Part shown: piece by piece, positions 27,983 to 37,085 of the stretch
Position numbering within the stretch: position 1 is the stretch's first letter
Layout: each line of letters opens with the position of its first letter
Notes under the pieces: model-generated
The model's input: only the letters and a program-made list of their open reading frames with translations
Told to the model about the DNA's origin: nothing
Databases searched by the model: none
Assembly: GCA_964389925.1 (NCBI GenBank)
Contig: CAYMGE010000019.1
Span: forward strand, 1 to 64,000
From: CALECP01 sp964389925
GTDB lineage: Bacteria; Chloroflexota; Anaerolineae; Promineifilales; Promineifilaceae
DNA length: 64,000 nucleotides
Direction: 5' to 3'
Position numbers and translations under genes: made by a program

Positions 27983-29434
27983 ATGCGCGTTCGCATTTTA
28001 TTATTTTCAATTTTATTGCTTGTGATAAGCTGCACAGAAGAGCTAGAGCCAACGGCAACACTCGCACCCACAGTGGTAGAGACGAACACACCGCGGTTGC
28101 TGCCAACATTTACGCCTACGGCCACTTCTACCCCAACACCCACATCGACCCCAACTGTAACTCCCATCGTCATTCTGCCAGAACTCGATGTGGCAGACCA
28201 AGCGTTGGATGATAGCGGCGTTCTGACGGTGGATCGCATTGTTGCACCAGATGGAGGTTGGGTCATTGTATATGAGGAGGATAGCGTGCTGGCATCGGCC
28301 GAAGTCGAAGCAGGAGAATCGGCCGATTTCACGCTCACTGTTGACCCGCTCGACATCGGTGAAAACATTGCGGTCGGGCTGTTTGCAGATGAGGCAGGCC
28401 AAGAAGCACTCGTCGAATCGGCCGAGATCACCCTCACGAAAAATATAACCATCCCCAGATTTAGCGTCTCCGATCAAAGCGTCGATGGTGACCGCATCTT
28501 TGTGACCGATGTTGTCACGCCGCACGATAGCTGGCTCGTGATTTCAAATAACGAGAACGGCCGAGCGGGGGATATTGTCGGCTTGCAGTGGGTACGCGCA
28601 GGTCAGGCGGGAGCTGTGCCAATCGAGATCACATGGCGGCAGTCTTCCCCATTCTTGCACGCGCAGATGGTTTGGGATGCAGGGGAAATCGGCCGCTATG
28701 ACACCATCACTGATAAGCCCGTCACGGTCAACACTGTCCCTGTGACAGAGCGTTTTACAATTGACATCCCGCCCTCTGTGACAATCATCGATCAGCCTGT
28801 TCTGAGCGATACAATTAGCGTTGAACGCGTCATCAGCCCGCATAATGGCTGGGTAACCGTTTTGCGCTCAGATGAAAGTGGGAACATCGAGAACGTCGTT
28901 GGCTTTGCTGCCATTAAAGCAGGCATCAACAAAAATGTTCTCGTTGAGATCACGCCAAGAACGCAAACCGACACGATGTTTGTGCAAATTCATCCCGACG
29001 ACGGCGTGATTGGCGAGTTTGAATATCCAGCGGCCGATAAGCCACAACTCTACGGGGTTGACTTTCTGATGTTTCCATTTTCGACATCGGCCGGCAACTA
29101 TGTCATTTCGACAGACCAACCTCTCAACAGAGCCGACGGGCGTGCCACCGTCAACGTTCCGCTCGTCGTCGTCGATCTGCCTGTTTGGGTCGTCATTCGG
29201 GCCGAGCTAGCCACGGGCGTGTTAGGCGACCCCATTGGCTATACGCGCGTTGAATCGGGCATCAATCGCAACATCGTGATCGAGATTGACGAAAGCGCAA
29301 TGACCCCAACGCTGTATGTGGCACTACACATCGACCGTGATGAGATAAACGTCTTTGAGTTTCCCGACGGGCTTGACTTTGAGTTACAACGGCGGCGTGC
29401 GCCGTTGGCCGTGCCATTCTCTGTGCTGGAGTGA
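27983..29434 (+). CDS. Lipoprotein with four DUF7282-like repeats
   Basis: A 483-residue exported protein. The signal peptide ends LLLVISC-T, a lipobox with the Cys at about 17, followed by a Thr/Pro-rich linker (to about 55). Four similar domains of about 100 residues follow, each opening with a strand like VxDQxLxDxGxxxVxRxVxPxxGWVV and closing with an acidic IExD segment. The pattern fits DUF7282-type beta-sandwich domains found in surface proteins of archaea and Chloroflexota; function unknown. The stop overlaps the GTG start of the glycosyltransferase (GTGA), so the two are co-translated although one protein is outside and the other inside. Confidence 0.75.
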   Translation: MRVRILLFSILLLVISCTEELEPTATLAPTVVETNTPRLLPTFTPTATSTPTPTSTPTVTPIVILPELDVADQALDDSGVLTVDRIVAPDGGWVIVYEEDSVLASAEVEAGESADFTLTVDPLDIGENIAVGLFADEAGQEALVESAEITLTKNITIPRFSVSDQSVDGDRIFVTDVVTPHDSWLVISNNENGRAGDIVGLQWVRAGQAGAVPIEITWRQSSPFLHAQMVWDAGEIGRYDTITDKPVTVNTVPVTERFTIDIPPSVTIIDQPVLSDTISVERVISPHNGWVTVLRSDESGNIENVVGFAAIKAGINKNVLVEITPRTQTDTMFVQIHPDDGVIGEFEYPAADKPQLYGVDFLMFPFSTSAGNYVISTDQPLNRADGRATVNVPLVVVDLPVWVVIRAELATGVLGDPIGYTRVESGINRNIVIEIDESAMTPTLYVALHIDRDEINVFEFPDGLDFELQRRRAPLAVPFSVLE

Positions 29435-30576
29435 CGTTGAAAATTTTACTCATCTCACCCTACCATAGCGGCAGCCACGCAGCTTGGGCAGAGGGGTATG
29501 CTCGTTATTCAAGCCATGAAGTTAAGTTATTGACGTTAGCCGGCCGCTTCTGGAAATGGCGAATGCACGGTGGTGCGGTCACGCTAGCACGTCTTTTCTT
29601 AGCTGATGAGTTTCAACCAGACCTCATCATCGCCGATGATATGCTCGACGTGACAACTTTTTTGGCGTTGACGCGAGGGCGTGCCGACAACATCCCGTTT
29701 GTGTTGTATATGCACGAAAATCAGTTGACCTATCCACAGCCTGCTGATCCAAAGAAAGGGGCAATGCGGCGACAGAAGGGGGAGCGTGATCATCATTACG
29801 TCTTTATCAACTATGCGTCGATGTTGGCGGCCGATCACGTCTACTTCAACTCCCGCTATCACCTAGAAAGCTGGTTTTCCGCGCTCCCCAACTTCCTCAA
29901 ACACTTTCCCGACCACAACGAACTCGCCTCTATCAAAACCATCCGCCAAAAATCCAGCGTTTTGCCAGTCGGCATCACACCGCCACCTCACACCTCGCTA
30001 CCTACACCCGATGCTCCTCCTCTCATTCTCTGGAATCAACGTTGGGAATATGACAAAAATCCCGAAGCGTTTTTTGCCGCGCTTAAAGCAGTCAGCGATC
30101 TGCCCTTTCGAGTGGCAATTTTGGGTGAGAACTTTAGCCGTCGGCCGACCGTCTTTGAAGAGGCACACGCTTGGCTAGGCGAGCGACTCGTGGCGTTTGG
30201 ATTCGTGGAGCGAGCGCGATATTGGGAAATTTTGGCAGCGGCCGATCTCACCCTTTCTACCGCCGTCCATGAATTTTTTGGCATCAGCATTGTTGAAGCG
30301 ATGGCGTGCGGCGTGCTGCCATTGTTGCCAAATCGGTTGAGCTATCCGGAACTACTGCCGGCCGAGTTATATGAGACATTGATTTACGTTGACAACAATG
30401 ACCTAGTTAAGAAGCTGCGTCACATGTTGGGCAATATCGCGCATTTTCGGCCGCTTTCTCGACAGCTACAAACCCACACACGCCAATATCATTGGCTGAC
30501 GCTCGCTAATCATTACGATAGACAGCTTGACAAGATAGTTGACGCATCAACCAAAAATGGTAGCATAACGACCTGA
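29431..30576 (+). CDS. tRNA-queuosine alpha-mannosyltransferase-like glycosyltransferase (DUF3524)
   Basis: A 381-residue GT-B enzyme. The N-terminal ILLISPYHSGSHAAWAEGY and LTLAGRFWKWRMHGGAVTLA are signatures of the DUF3524/GTDC1 family, whose animal member attaches mannose to queuosine in tRNA-Asp. HENQLTYP and the DHVYFNSRYH region fit too. The C-terminal half carries LSTAVHEFFGISIVEAMACG, the nucleotide-sugar binding block of GT4. No queuosine biosynthesis gene is adjacent. Role in tRNA modification is inferred from the family. Confidence 0.8.
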   Translation: MTLKILLISPYHSGSHAAWAEGYARYSSHEVKLLTLAGRFWKWRMHGGAVTLARLFLADEFQPDLIIADDMLDVTTFLALTRGRADNIPFVLYMHENQLTYPQPADPKKGAMRRQKGERDHHYVFINYASMLAADHVYFNSRYHLESWFSALPNFLKHFPDHNELASIKTIRQKSSVLPVGITPPPHTSLPTPDAPPLILWNQRWEYDKNPEAFFAALKAVSDLPFRVAILGENFSRRPTVFEEAHAWLGERLVAFGFVERARYWEILAAADLTLSTAVHEFFGISIVEAMACGVLPLLPNRLSYPELLPAELYETLIYVDNNDLVKKLRHMLGNIAHFRPLSRQLQTHTRQYHWLTLANHYDRQLDKIVDASTKNGSITT

Positions 30577-30630
30577 GTAACGACAGATAGTTGCCATATC
30601 AACTATCTGGTTAGATGTTATAACAGAGCA

Positions 30631-32823
30631 ATGAGCGACCCAGAAAGGCCGTTCGACATAAAGGATGTAGATATGACTTTAGAAGACAAAATGCCCGCTA
30701 AAATTAAGCGGCTGCCAGAGTTAGCACACAATCTATGGTGGAGTTGGACTCCAAACGCGCGTGAGCTTTGGCGACGGCTCGATTATCCCCTGTGGCGTGA
30801 GACAGAACACAACCCTGTTAAGTTGCTACACGTTGTTAGTTCTGAAAAATTAGAGGCGGCCGCGGCCGATGGTGCATTCCGTCGCCTCTATGACCGTGTG
30901 ATGATTGACATGGACAAGGCGATGGGTGATGAAAAGTCGTGGTTTGCAGAGACCTACCCCGACCTTGCCGATCAAACGATCGCCTACTTCTCCTTTGAGT
31001 TTGGCATCCACAATACGCTGCCAATCTATTCAGGCGGTCTCGGCATCCTCTCTGGCGATCACACAAAAGAGGGCAGTGACTTGGGCTTACCGCTCGTCTG
31101 TGTTGGCTTTATGTATCCACAGGGATATTTCCGTCAGCGCGTGCCGGCACATGGATGGCAAGAAGCGGTCTATCAACACCTCGATTTTGGCGACGCTCCC
31201 ATTGCCCCTTTGCAAGATGAAAACGGCGATACCGTTTATATCTCTGTCCAGATTGGGAATGAGACGGTCTCTGCGAAGGTGTGGGCGGTAAAAGTCGGCC
31301 GAACCAAACTCTACCTGCTCGACACCGACGTAGAAAGCAACTCCCCATGGAACCGCGAACTCACCTCGCGCCTCTACTATGGCGGTGGTGACATGCGAAT
31401 CAAGCAGGAGATGCTGCTCGGCATCGGGGGTGTCAAGCTGATTCGTTATCTCAACTATCAGCCCGCCGCTTGGCACATGAACGAGGGGCATTCCGCCTTC
31501 TTGTTGCTCGAACTGCTGCGCGAAAAAGTGAACGCCGGCACACCGTTTGCAGAAGCCAAAAAAGAGGTCGCTGCCCATACCGTCTTCACGACACACACAC
31601 CCGTCCCCGCGGGGCATGACGCATTTGCTCCGCACATGATGGAACGCTTCTTCTGGGGCTGGTGGGATCAACTCGGCATCTCCCGTGACGAATTTATGAA
31701 GTTGGGCGAACGTCAAGAGGAGTGGGGTGTTGCGTTTAACATGACTGCCCTGCCGCTACGTCTGTCTGGTTTTGCAAATGGTGTGAGCAAGCTACACGGC
31801 GAGGTTTCACGCTCAATGTGGAAAGATGTCTACACGGACATTGACAATGCGGCCGATGTGCCTATCTCATCTGTCACCAACGGCGTACACGTTCCAACGT
31901 GGGTTGCAGGCGAAATGTGGGCATTGTTTGACAAATATCTCGGCCCTGATTGGCTCTCGCGTCAAGATGAAGCCTTGATCTGGCAGCGCATTGCCGACAT
32001 CCCTGATGAAGAGCTATGGCGAGCGCACGTCATCCTCAAAGGCAAGCTGATGACATTCCTGCAAAATAAGGAGCGTCGCCGCTGGATCAATGGACAACAT
32101 GACCCAACCCAACTCATGGTTGGTGGGATGCTGCTCGACCGTGATGCGCTGACGATTGGCTTTGCTCGTCGTTTTGCCACATACAAACGCGCGGCCTTGA
32201 TCTTCAAAGATTTAGAGCGTCTGAAGCGAATTGTCTTGGACATCAACCGACCCGTGCAGATTTTGTTTGCAGGGAAGGCGCATCCGGCCGATGATCCCGG
32301 CAAGCACGTCATCCAAGAGGTTTACAACTATGCGAAGTCAAACCAACTTGGTGGGCGCATCGGTTTCCTTGAAGATTACGACATGCACGCCGCTCGTTAC
32401 ATGAAACAGGGGGTTGATGTTTGGCTGAATAATCCTCGTCGGCCGCGTGAAGCCTCTGGCACAAGCGGCATGAAAGCCGCCATGAACGGTGTGCCAAATC
32501 TCAGTATCCTAGATGGCTGGTGGGTCGAAGGGTACAATGGGCAAAACGGCTGGCCAATCGGCGAAAACCGCGACTACGATGACCAAGAGCAGCAAGATTG
32601 GGACGACGCAAACTCGATGTATGACACGCTCGAAAACGAGATTGTCCCGCTCTACTACAATCGTGACCGCGACGGCATCCCGCGTGGCTGGCTCGAAGTC
32701 ATGAAAGAGTCTATTCGCTCTACGACCCCTCAATTCAGTATGCGCCGCATGTTGAAGGATTACGTCGAGAATCTCTATGTTCCCGCTATGCGTGGCGAAG
32801 GGACGTTGAAAGTCACCGAATAA
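30631..32823 (+). CDS. glgP: Alpha-glucan (glycogen/maltodextrin) phosphorylase
   Basis: A 730-residue phosphorylase of the short GT35 branch (MalP/TIGR02094 type). It splits alpha-1,4-glucans with phosphate to give glucose 1-phosphate, using pyridoxal phosphate. The N-terminal LPELAHNLWWSWTPNARELW, SGGLGILSGDHTK, WHMNEGHSAF, VFTTHTPVPAGHDAF, ISSVTNGVHVPTW and GFARRFATYKRA blocks are all present. The cofactor Lys is K615 in EASGTSGMKAAMNG. It lacks the eukaryotic regulatory N-terminus. A start at ATG 30631 matches the family; ATG 30673 is possible. The terminator follows at 32840. Confidence 0.93.
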   Translation: MSDPERPFDIKDVDMTLEDKMPAKIKRLPELAHNLWWSWTPNARELWRRLDYPLWRETEHNPVKLLHVVSSEKLEAAAADGAFRRLYDRVMIDMDKAMGDEKSWFAETYPDLADQTIAYFSFEFGIHNTLPIYSGGLGILSGDHTKEGSDLGLPLVCVGFMYPQGYFRQRVPAHGWQEAVYQHLDFGDAPIAPLQDENGDTVYISVQIGNETVSAKVWAVKVGRTKLYLLDTDVESNSPWNRELTSRLYYGGGDMRIKQEMLLGIGGVKLIRYLNYQPAAWHMNEGHSAFLLLELLREKVNAGTPFAEAKKEVAAHTVFTTHTPVPAGHDAFAPHMMERFFWGWWDQLGISRDEFMKLGERQEEWGVAFNMTALPLRLSGFANGVSKLHGEVSRSMWKDVYTDIDNAADVPISSVTNGVHVPTWVAGEMWALFDKYLGPDWLSRQDEALIWQRIADIPDEELWRAHVILKGKLMTFLQNKERRRWINGQHDPTQLMVGGMLLDRDALTIGFARRFATYKRAALIFKDLERLKRIVLDINRPVQILFAGKAHPADDPGKHVIQEVYNYAKSNQLGGRIGFLEDYDMHAARYMKQGVDVWLNNPRRPREASGTSGMKAAMNGVPNLSILDGWWVEGYNGQNGWPIGENRDYDDQEQQDWDDANSMYDTLENEIVPLYYNRDRDGIPRGWLEVMKESIRSTTPQFSMRRMLKDYVENLYVPAMRGEGTLKVTE

Positions 32824-32839
32824 TGCTAGTGCAATAAGG

Positions 32840-32876
32840 CGTATTGCGTAGCCAGTTTACGCAATACGTTTTATCT
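32840..32876 (+). terminator. Terminator after the phosphorylase
   Basis: CGTATTGCGTA (32840-32850) pairs perfectly with TACGCAATACG (32858-32868), followed by TTTTATCTT. Confidence 0.8.
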
Positions 32877-32912
32877 TGTGTCGAACACCGCGTGACACGA
32901 ACTGCTCCCACT

Positions 32913-33410
32913 ATGCAACAAGATCAACGACTACCAAAACACACCAACTGCTTTGTCTGCGATGGGGATACCGCATATGGCATGGGAATTGACTGGTATG
33001 GGACACCCGACCATCAGAAAATTTATGGGACAGTGAGTTTGCCGGAGCGGTATGAGGGGCCACCGGGACATGCACATGGTGGCGCATCGGCCGCCCTCAT
33101 CGACGACGCAATGGGATCGGCCGCGTGGTATGCAGGTCATCAGGTAATGACAGCCAAGATGAGCGTCAGCTATCGCCGCCCCATTCCGCTCAACACGCCC
33201 ATTACCGTCACGGCTCGCGTGACAGAAGTGCATGGGCGCAAGGTATTTGTGCGTGGGGAGATTTGTGCGGCCGATGGCACACTGCTAGTCAACGGCGAGG
33301 GTCTATTTTTGCAGATTCCAGCGAATTTAGCCGACGCATTCGCGGAGAAGTTCAAAGAGATGCGCCAGCTTACTCAAGCAAAATCGGCTCGGCTGGTCGA
33401 GTCAGCGTAA
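32913..33410 (+). CDS. PaaI-family hotdog thioesterase
   Basis: A 165-residue hotdog-fold protein. GPPGHAHGGASAALIDDAMG is the PaaI-like motif, with the catalytic Asp/His region, and MTAKMSVSYRRPIPL is the second conserved strand. It starts with a Cys pair (CFVCDGD) common in this branch. It would hydrolyse acyl-CoA esters. The frame is open from 32844, but that part overlaps the terminator, so ATG 32913 is chosen. Its last 41 bases overlap the convergent membrane-protein gene. Confidence 0.85.
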   Translation: MQQDQRLPKHTNCFVCDGDTAYGMGIDWYGTPDHQKIYGTVSLPERYEGPPGHAHGGASAALIDDAMGSAAWYAGHQVMTAKMSVSYRRPIPLNTPITVTARVTEVHGRKVFVRGEICAADGTLLVNGEGLFLQIPANLADAFAEKFKEMRQLTQAKSARLVESA

Positions 33411-36249
33411 TGGGATCGTAGAGACCAATACGGAGGCGGTACGGCTGGTTGGGTTTCGGCAAGCGGTGAACATCGCTAATGTATTCATTTGGTAACCAGC
33501 CGGTCGTCGGGCGTGTCCAGTTAGCGGGGTCTGCGTCTGACTGGGCGATGATGTTGTCATTTTCGTCAATGAGATGGACAAAGACACGATAGTTAACATC
33601 GAGTTGACTCAGAGCGTGCCAGATGATTTCGGCCGAAATTTCCCCCTCACTCTCCTTAACTGTTACACCATACAACATGATGTGATCGGCGGCCGATTGC
33701 CCTACCAGCTTTTCAACTGTCGGCGGTGTCATGCTGCGAGTTGGCACATCAACAGTCAGCGGGATCAATGTCTGCTGTTCGCCCGCAAGCGCAACAACAA
33801 TCGCCGCACGTGCCTGCATCACTTCGGCCGGCACGCGCAGCAAATGGCGCGTTTGAATCGAATGACCAGCCTCAACAGTGTGCGTTGATTGCGCTGAACG
33901 CTCCCCTACTGCATTCAACGTGTCACCAAATACCAGCTCAGGTGAGAAGGCCACATCCTCTTTAGTCGCCCAAAATAACGATACTAAGACGGGATCACCC
34001 GGCCGAACCTCCGTCCGATCAATGGCATAACCCAATAGCTCTGGCCTGTGTTGCGCTGACTCAACGGTGTTGGGTGGAGATAGCACAACTGAATGCGCTG
34101 GTGGTTCAATTGTGATTGTGCCAAGTGACAAGGTAGCGAGGTTGGTGGCTTGCACGCGCAATGGTTGCAGCGTTTGGCGGTCAAATACGGTCAGCTCAAT
34201 GGTGTATTCGCCAGCAGGGATGCCGGGGATAGGGGCGATTTGTTGGACATCGGCCGCCGTGTGGTCTGGTGGCCATGCGTTGGACGGGATTGCACTGCGA
34301 AAACGAGCGGGAACACGACTGTCGGGCAAACTATACAGGACACCATTTGCATCGCGCAGCGTTAGCTTTGACTGCAAAATCTGTGCAGGCGTTTGGTCTG
34401 TGGCATAGGTAAGATGAACGGGGATTGAACAGGGCTGCTGGCAACGTTGGGGCAACTCGGCCGCAATCAAGCGCACATCGCCGTAGTCTGCTAGGGTGTT
34501 TTCGGCCGATTGAACAGGTCGCAATGATGGCGCGATCAGTGCCAAAAGTGCAACGGGCGCGATCCAAATTGGAACGGGTTGCGAATAACTGCGCTCATCT
34601 TCGGCCGATTTTGCTCGGAAAGCGAGGAAGAGTAACAGCGCGAATGATGCAAATGACACAAGTGATGCGAAAAGGCGCAGGGGCGTTGTGGCGAATTGGA
34701 CGATGACGGTATTTGCACCAGCGGGAACGGGAAAGGTGATGAGGCCATTTGGGTTGCTGGGCGTAATGGGGACAGGTGTGCCATTGACGGTGGTTTGCCA
34801 GCCGACGAATGCGAACTGGTTGAGCATGAGCGTTTGAGGATTGGGAGAGGTGATCGTTGCGGTGAATGTCGGCCGAAAACCACGCGCCTGCCCTTCCTCA
34901 ACAATTCCCTGCCCAACAAATAATCTGTCCGCAGGTCTATCTGGAATGAGATCGACCGTACCGGGTAGATATTCACCTGCAACCGTTGTGCCAAGCGTGC
35001 CAACCGCTTGCTCATACGCGATGACATCGGTGAGTGTGGCTTCTCCTTTAGGGGCGTAGGCCGGGAGTGTCCAGCTTTGCGCGTTGAGGATGATGAGCAG
35101 CAGGGTGAGAAGTTTGAGGGGTTTGGGGAGGATTTCGGCCGAAAATCCAATCATGATTGACACAAACAACGCGCCAAATGCCAACAATCGCCACGGGAAC
35201 TGAAAAAATTGTAGCAACGCAATCTGCTGCCAAACCGACTCTGAATAGCCCGTCACCATAAACGCCATGAAAAATGTGGCAACCGTTGACAGTGCGAATA
35301 AAATGCGCTGTTGTGTCGTCATCTTGCGCCGGCCGAGCCAGCCGCTGATTGCCAAGAGGACAGGGATGATACCGAGCGTAATCGGCGGAGATGGGTTGAT
35401 GCGATTGGCATAGATGAGCGGTGGAAAGGCAAAAACTTCACGCAACGTGAGAAAGTTGTTGAAGACGCTGTAGGCCGGATTGCTCATCAAGCGAGGGAAC
35501 GCTGCTATCTCTTTTTCGATAAATGCAGGTAGCCAAAAAAAGGTAGCGAGACCCAAACCAATCAGAATGATGGAAAACAGTTGCCAGTAAACAGTCAGCC
35601 CTCTATGGTTCGATTGTGTCGCCAATATCGCTGCGTAAACAGTGGCAAGTGGCAGGAGGAGTAGGCCGATAATGTTGTGTGAGAGGAGCGCGGCCGTGAT
35701 GGAAAAAGCAGTCAGCAAGAGCCAGCGCGGTTGGTTTGCGTGTATGAGTTTTGTGATGCCCCAAAGGGTGAAGGGAAGACAGGCGAGCGCGACGACTTCA
35801 CCGAGATTAGCGCGAAAGTGGAGATCGTAGAGTAGATAGGGTGCGTACAGCCATGCGGTTGCGCCAATGAGAGCTGCCATCGGCCGAACATAACAGTGCA
35901 GTAGTTGCCACATTGCCCAACCTGAGAGAGTAACCGCAAGGGCGAGAGTCAGTTGGATAGCGGTCTCGGCCGAAAACAGCCAGCTAAACGGCAACGCCAC
36001 ATAATATGGAAAGGGCGCAGCAAAGTTAAACAGCGGATAGCCATACCCTAATGCCAAATCGGGAAACCAGCGTGTGAAGATAACGCCTTCTGAAACAAGA
36101 TGGCGTAGCGCGATCAAACGGTGGAGATGGTAGGCAAAATCGTCGGCGAGTGGGGTTTTAGCGGGGGTGAGAATCGGCCGAACTGCCCCCAGTGAAAGCA
36201 GAACGACCAGAAATGAAGGCTTGGAAAGCCATGACCTTACACGTTGCAT
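33370..36249 (-). CDS. Large polytopic membrane protein (PTPS-related/GT-C-like)
   Basis: A 959-residue inner-membrane protein. The first 540 residues hold about 12 hydrophobic helices and the early loop DDFAYHLHRLIALRHLVSEG followed by FTRWFPDLALGYGYPLFNF, the signature of membrane proteins annotated as 6-pyruvoyl-tetrahydropterin-synthase-related, which look like GT-C glycosyltransferases using lipid-linked sugars. A further helix is near 555. The rest (about 580-959) is a soluble beta-sandwich region containing GYAIDRTEVRPGDPVLVSLFW and VHLIDENDNIIAQSDADP. It probably glycosylates an envelope polymer or protein. It is the first of a minus-strand run. Confidence 0.8.
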   Translation of the reverse strand: MQRVRSWLSKPSFLVVLLSLGAVRPILTPAKTPLADDFAYHLHRLIALRHLVSEGVIFTRWFPDLALGYGYPLFNFAAPFPYYVALPFSWLFSAETAIQLTLALAVTLSGWAMWQLLHCYVRPMAALIGATAWLYAPYLLYDLHFRANLGEVVALACLPFTLWGITKLIHANQPRWLLLTAFSITAALLSHNIIGLLLLPLATVYAAILATQSNHRGLTVYWQLFSIILIGLGLATFFWLPAFIEKEIAAFPRLMSNPAYSVFNNFLTLREVFAFPPLIYANRINPSPPITLGIIPVLLAISGWLGRRKMTTQQRILFALSTVATFFMAFMVTGYSESVWQQIALLQFFQFPWRLLAFGALFVSIMIGFSAEILPKPLKLLTLLLIILNAQSWTLPAYAPKGEATLTDVIAYEQAVGTLGTTVAGEYLPGTVDLIPDRPADRLFVGQGIVEEGQARGFRPTFTATITSPNPQTLMLNQFAFVGWQTTVNGTPVPITPSNPNGLITFPVPAGANTVIVQFATTPLRLFASLVSFASFALLLFLAFRAKSAEDERSYSQPVPIWIAPVALLALIAPSLRPVQSAENTLADYGDVRLIAAELPQRCQQPCSIPVHLTYATDQTPAQILQSKLTLRDANGVLYSLPDSRVPARFRSAIPSNAWPPDHTAADVQQIAPIPGIPAGEYTIELTVFDRQTLQPLRVQATNLATLSLGTITIEPPAHSVVLSPPNTVESAQHRPELLGYAIDRTEVRPGDPVLVSLFWATKEDVAFSPELVFGDTLNAVGERSAQSTHTVEAGHSIQTRHLLRVPAEVMQARAAIVVALAGEQQTLIPLTVDVPTRSMTPPTVEKLVGQSAADHIMLYGVTVKESEGEISAEIIWHALSQLDVNYRVFVHLIDENDNIIAQSDADPANWTRPTTGWLPNEYISDVHRLPKPNQPYRLRIGLYDPITLTRPAEPILLE

Positions 36250-36284
36250 TGCACCAGATCATAACACGTTATGGCAATGACGGA

Positions 36285-36926
36285 CTACGGAGCCAGTCGC
36301 ACAATCTCCCATCCGTCACCGCTGCGCGAATAGCGGAAACGGTCGTGCAGGCGACTGCGCCGACCTTGCCAAAATTCAACTGTGCGTGGCCTGATGATGT
36401 AGCCACCCCAAAATGGCGGGAGTGGAATGGGGTCAACGTCGGCAAAACGCGCTTCGGTCTCGGCCGTCAATCGCTCCAAAATCGTGCGATCAGCAATCTC
36501 ATCACTTTGCGGGGAAGCCCACGCGCCGATTTGGGACCCACGTGGGCGCGAGTGGAAGTATTCGGCCGATTCTTCCTTATCTAACTTCTGCACCAACCCC
36601 GTCACACGAACTTGTCGATGGAGTTCCTTCCACAAGAAAACCAGCGCGGCATGAGGGGTCTCTGCAAGTTCATTCCCCTTGTCACTCTCATAGTTGGTGA
36701 AAAAACGAAACCCCTCGTTGACTCCCTTCAACAATACGGTTCGCGCCGCTGGAATTCCGGCCGATGTCGTCGTGGCTAGAATCATTGCGTTTGGCTCAAA
36801 CACATTCGCCGCGACTGCATCCTCAAACCATTGGTTGAATTGTGTGAGGGGGTCGGCCGCTAAATCAGTGCGTGCAAGCGTCGCTCGGTCATAGTTGATG
36901 CGTAAATCTGCGATATTTGTTGTCAT
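36285..36926 (-). CDS. pdxH: Pyridoxine/pyridoxamine 5'-phosphate oxidase
   Basis: A 213-residue FMN enzyme forming pyridoxal 5'-phosphate. Seen are NAMILATTTSAGIPAARTVLLK (FMN phosphate site), GFRFFTNYESDKGNEL, ALVFLWKELHRQVRVTG, SRPRGSQIGAWASPQS, PPFWGGYIIRP and the C-terminal RLHDRFRYSRSGDGWEIVRLAP. All belong to PdxH, which usually is 210-220 residues. On the minus strand TATAAT (plus 36935-36940) ends about eight bases before the ATG, so the transcript is near-leaderless. Confidence 0.95.
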   Translation of the reverse strand: MTTNIADLRINYDRATLARTDLAADPLTQFNQWFEDAVAANVFEPNAMILATTTSAGIPAARTVLLKGVNEGFRFFTNYESDKGNELAETPHAALVFLWKELHRQVRVTGLVQKLDKEESAEYFHSRPRGSQIGAWASPQSDEIADRTILERLTAETEARFADVDPIPLPPFWGGYIIRPRTVEFWQGRRSRLHDRFRYSRSGDGWEIVRLAP

Positions 36927-36934
36927 ATATTTGC

Positions 36935-36940
36935 ATTATA
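36935..36940 (-). promoter_or_regulatory. -10 box of pdxH, near-leaderless
   Basis: TATAAT on the minus strand. Its 3' end is eight bases upstream of the ATG at 36926, matching the leaderless geometry of other genes in this window. Confidence 0.45.
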
Positions 36941-36965
36941 TCCAATGGCACGAGTCGGTAAAAGC

Positions 36966-36994
36966 AAAAGACCACGCTGTTCGCATGGTCTTTT
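36966..36994 (-). terminator. Terminator of the WecG-STAS/sugar transferase operon
   Basis: AAAAGACCA and TGGTCTTTT form a perfect 9-bp stem. On the minus strand this ends with a T-run after the WecG-STAS gene. Confidence 0.7.
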
Positions 36995-37020
36995 CAGTCG
37001 TATTGATGGGTATTGATTTA

Positions 37021-37085
37021 TAGTACTAAGCTACTTTTCACTCGGTCAAAAAAAAGCGAATTAGCGCAATCCTAGTACTAAGCTA
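37021..37085. repeat. Direct duplication at the 3' end of the WecG-STAS gene
   Basis: TAGTACTAAGCTACT occurs at about 37021 and again at about 37072, each followed by a TC-rich stretch and a run of A. The unit is about 51 bases. The right copy is inside the coding region (the last residues DDSSLVLGLR), the left one lies after the stop. Confidence 0.65.
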
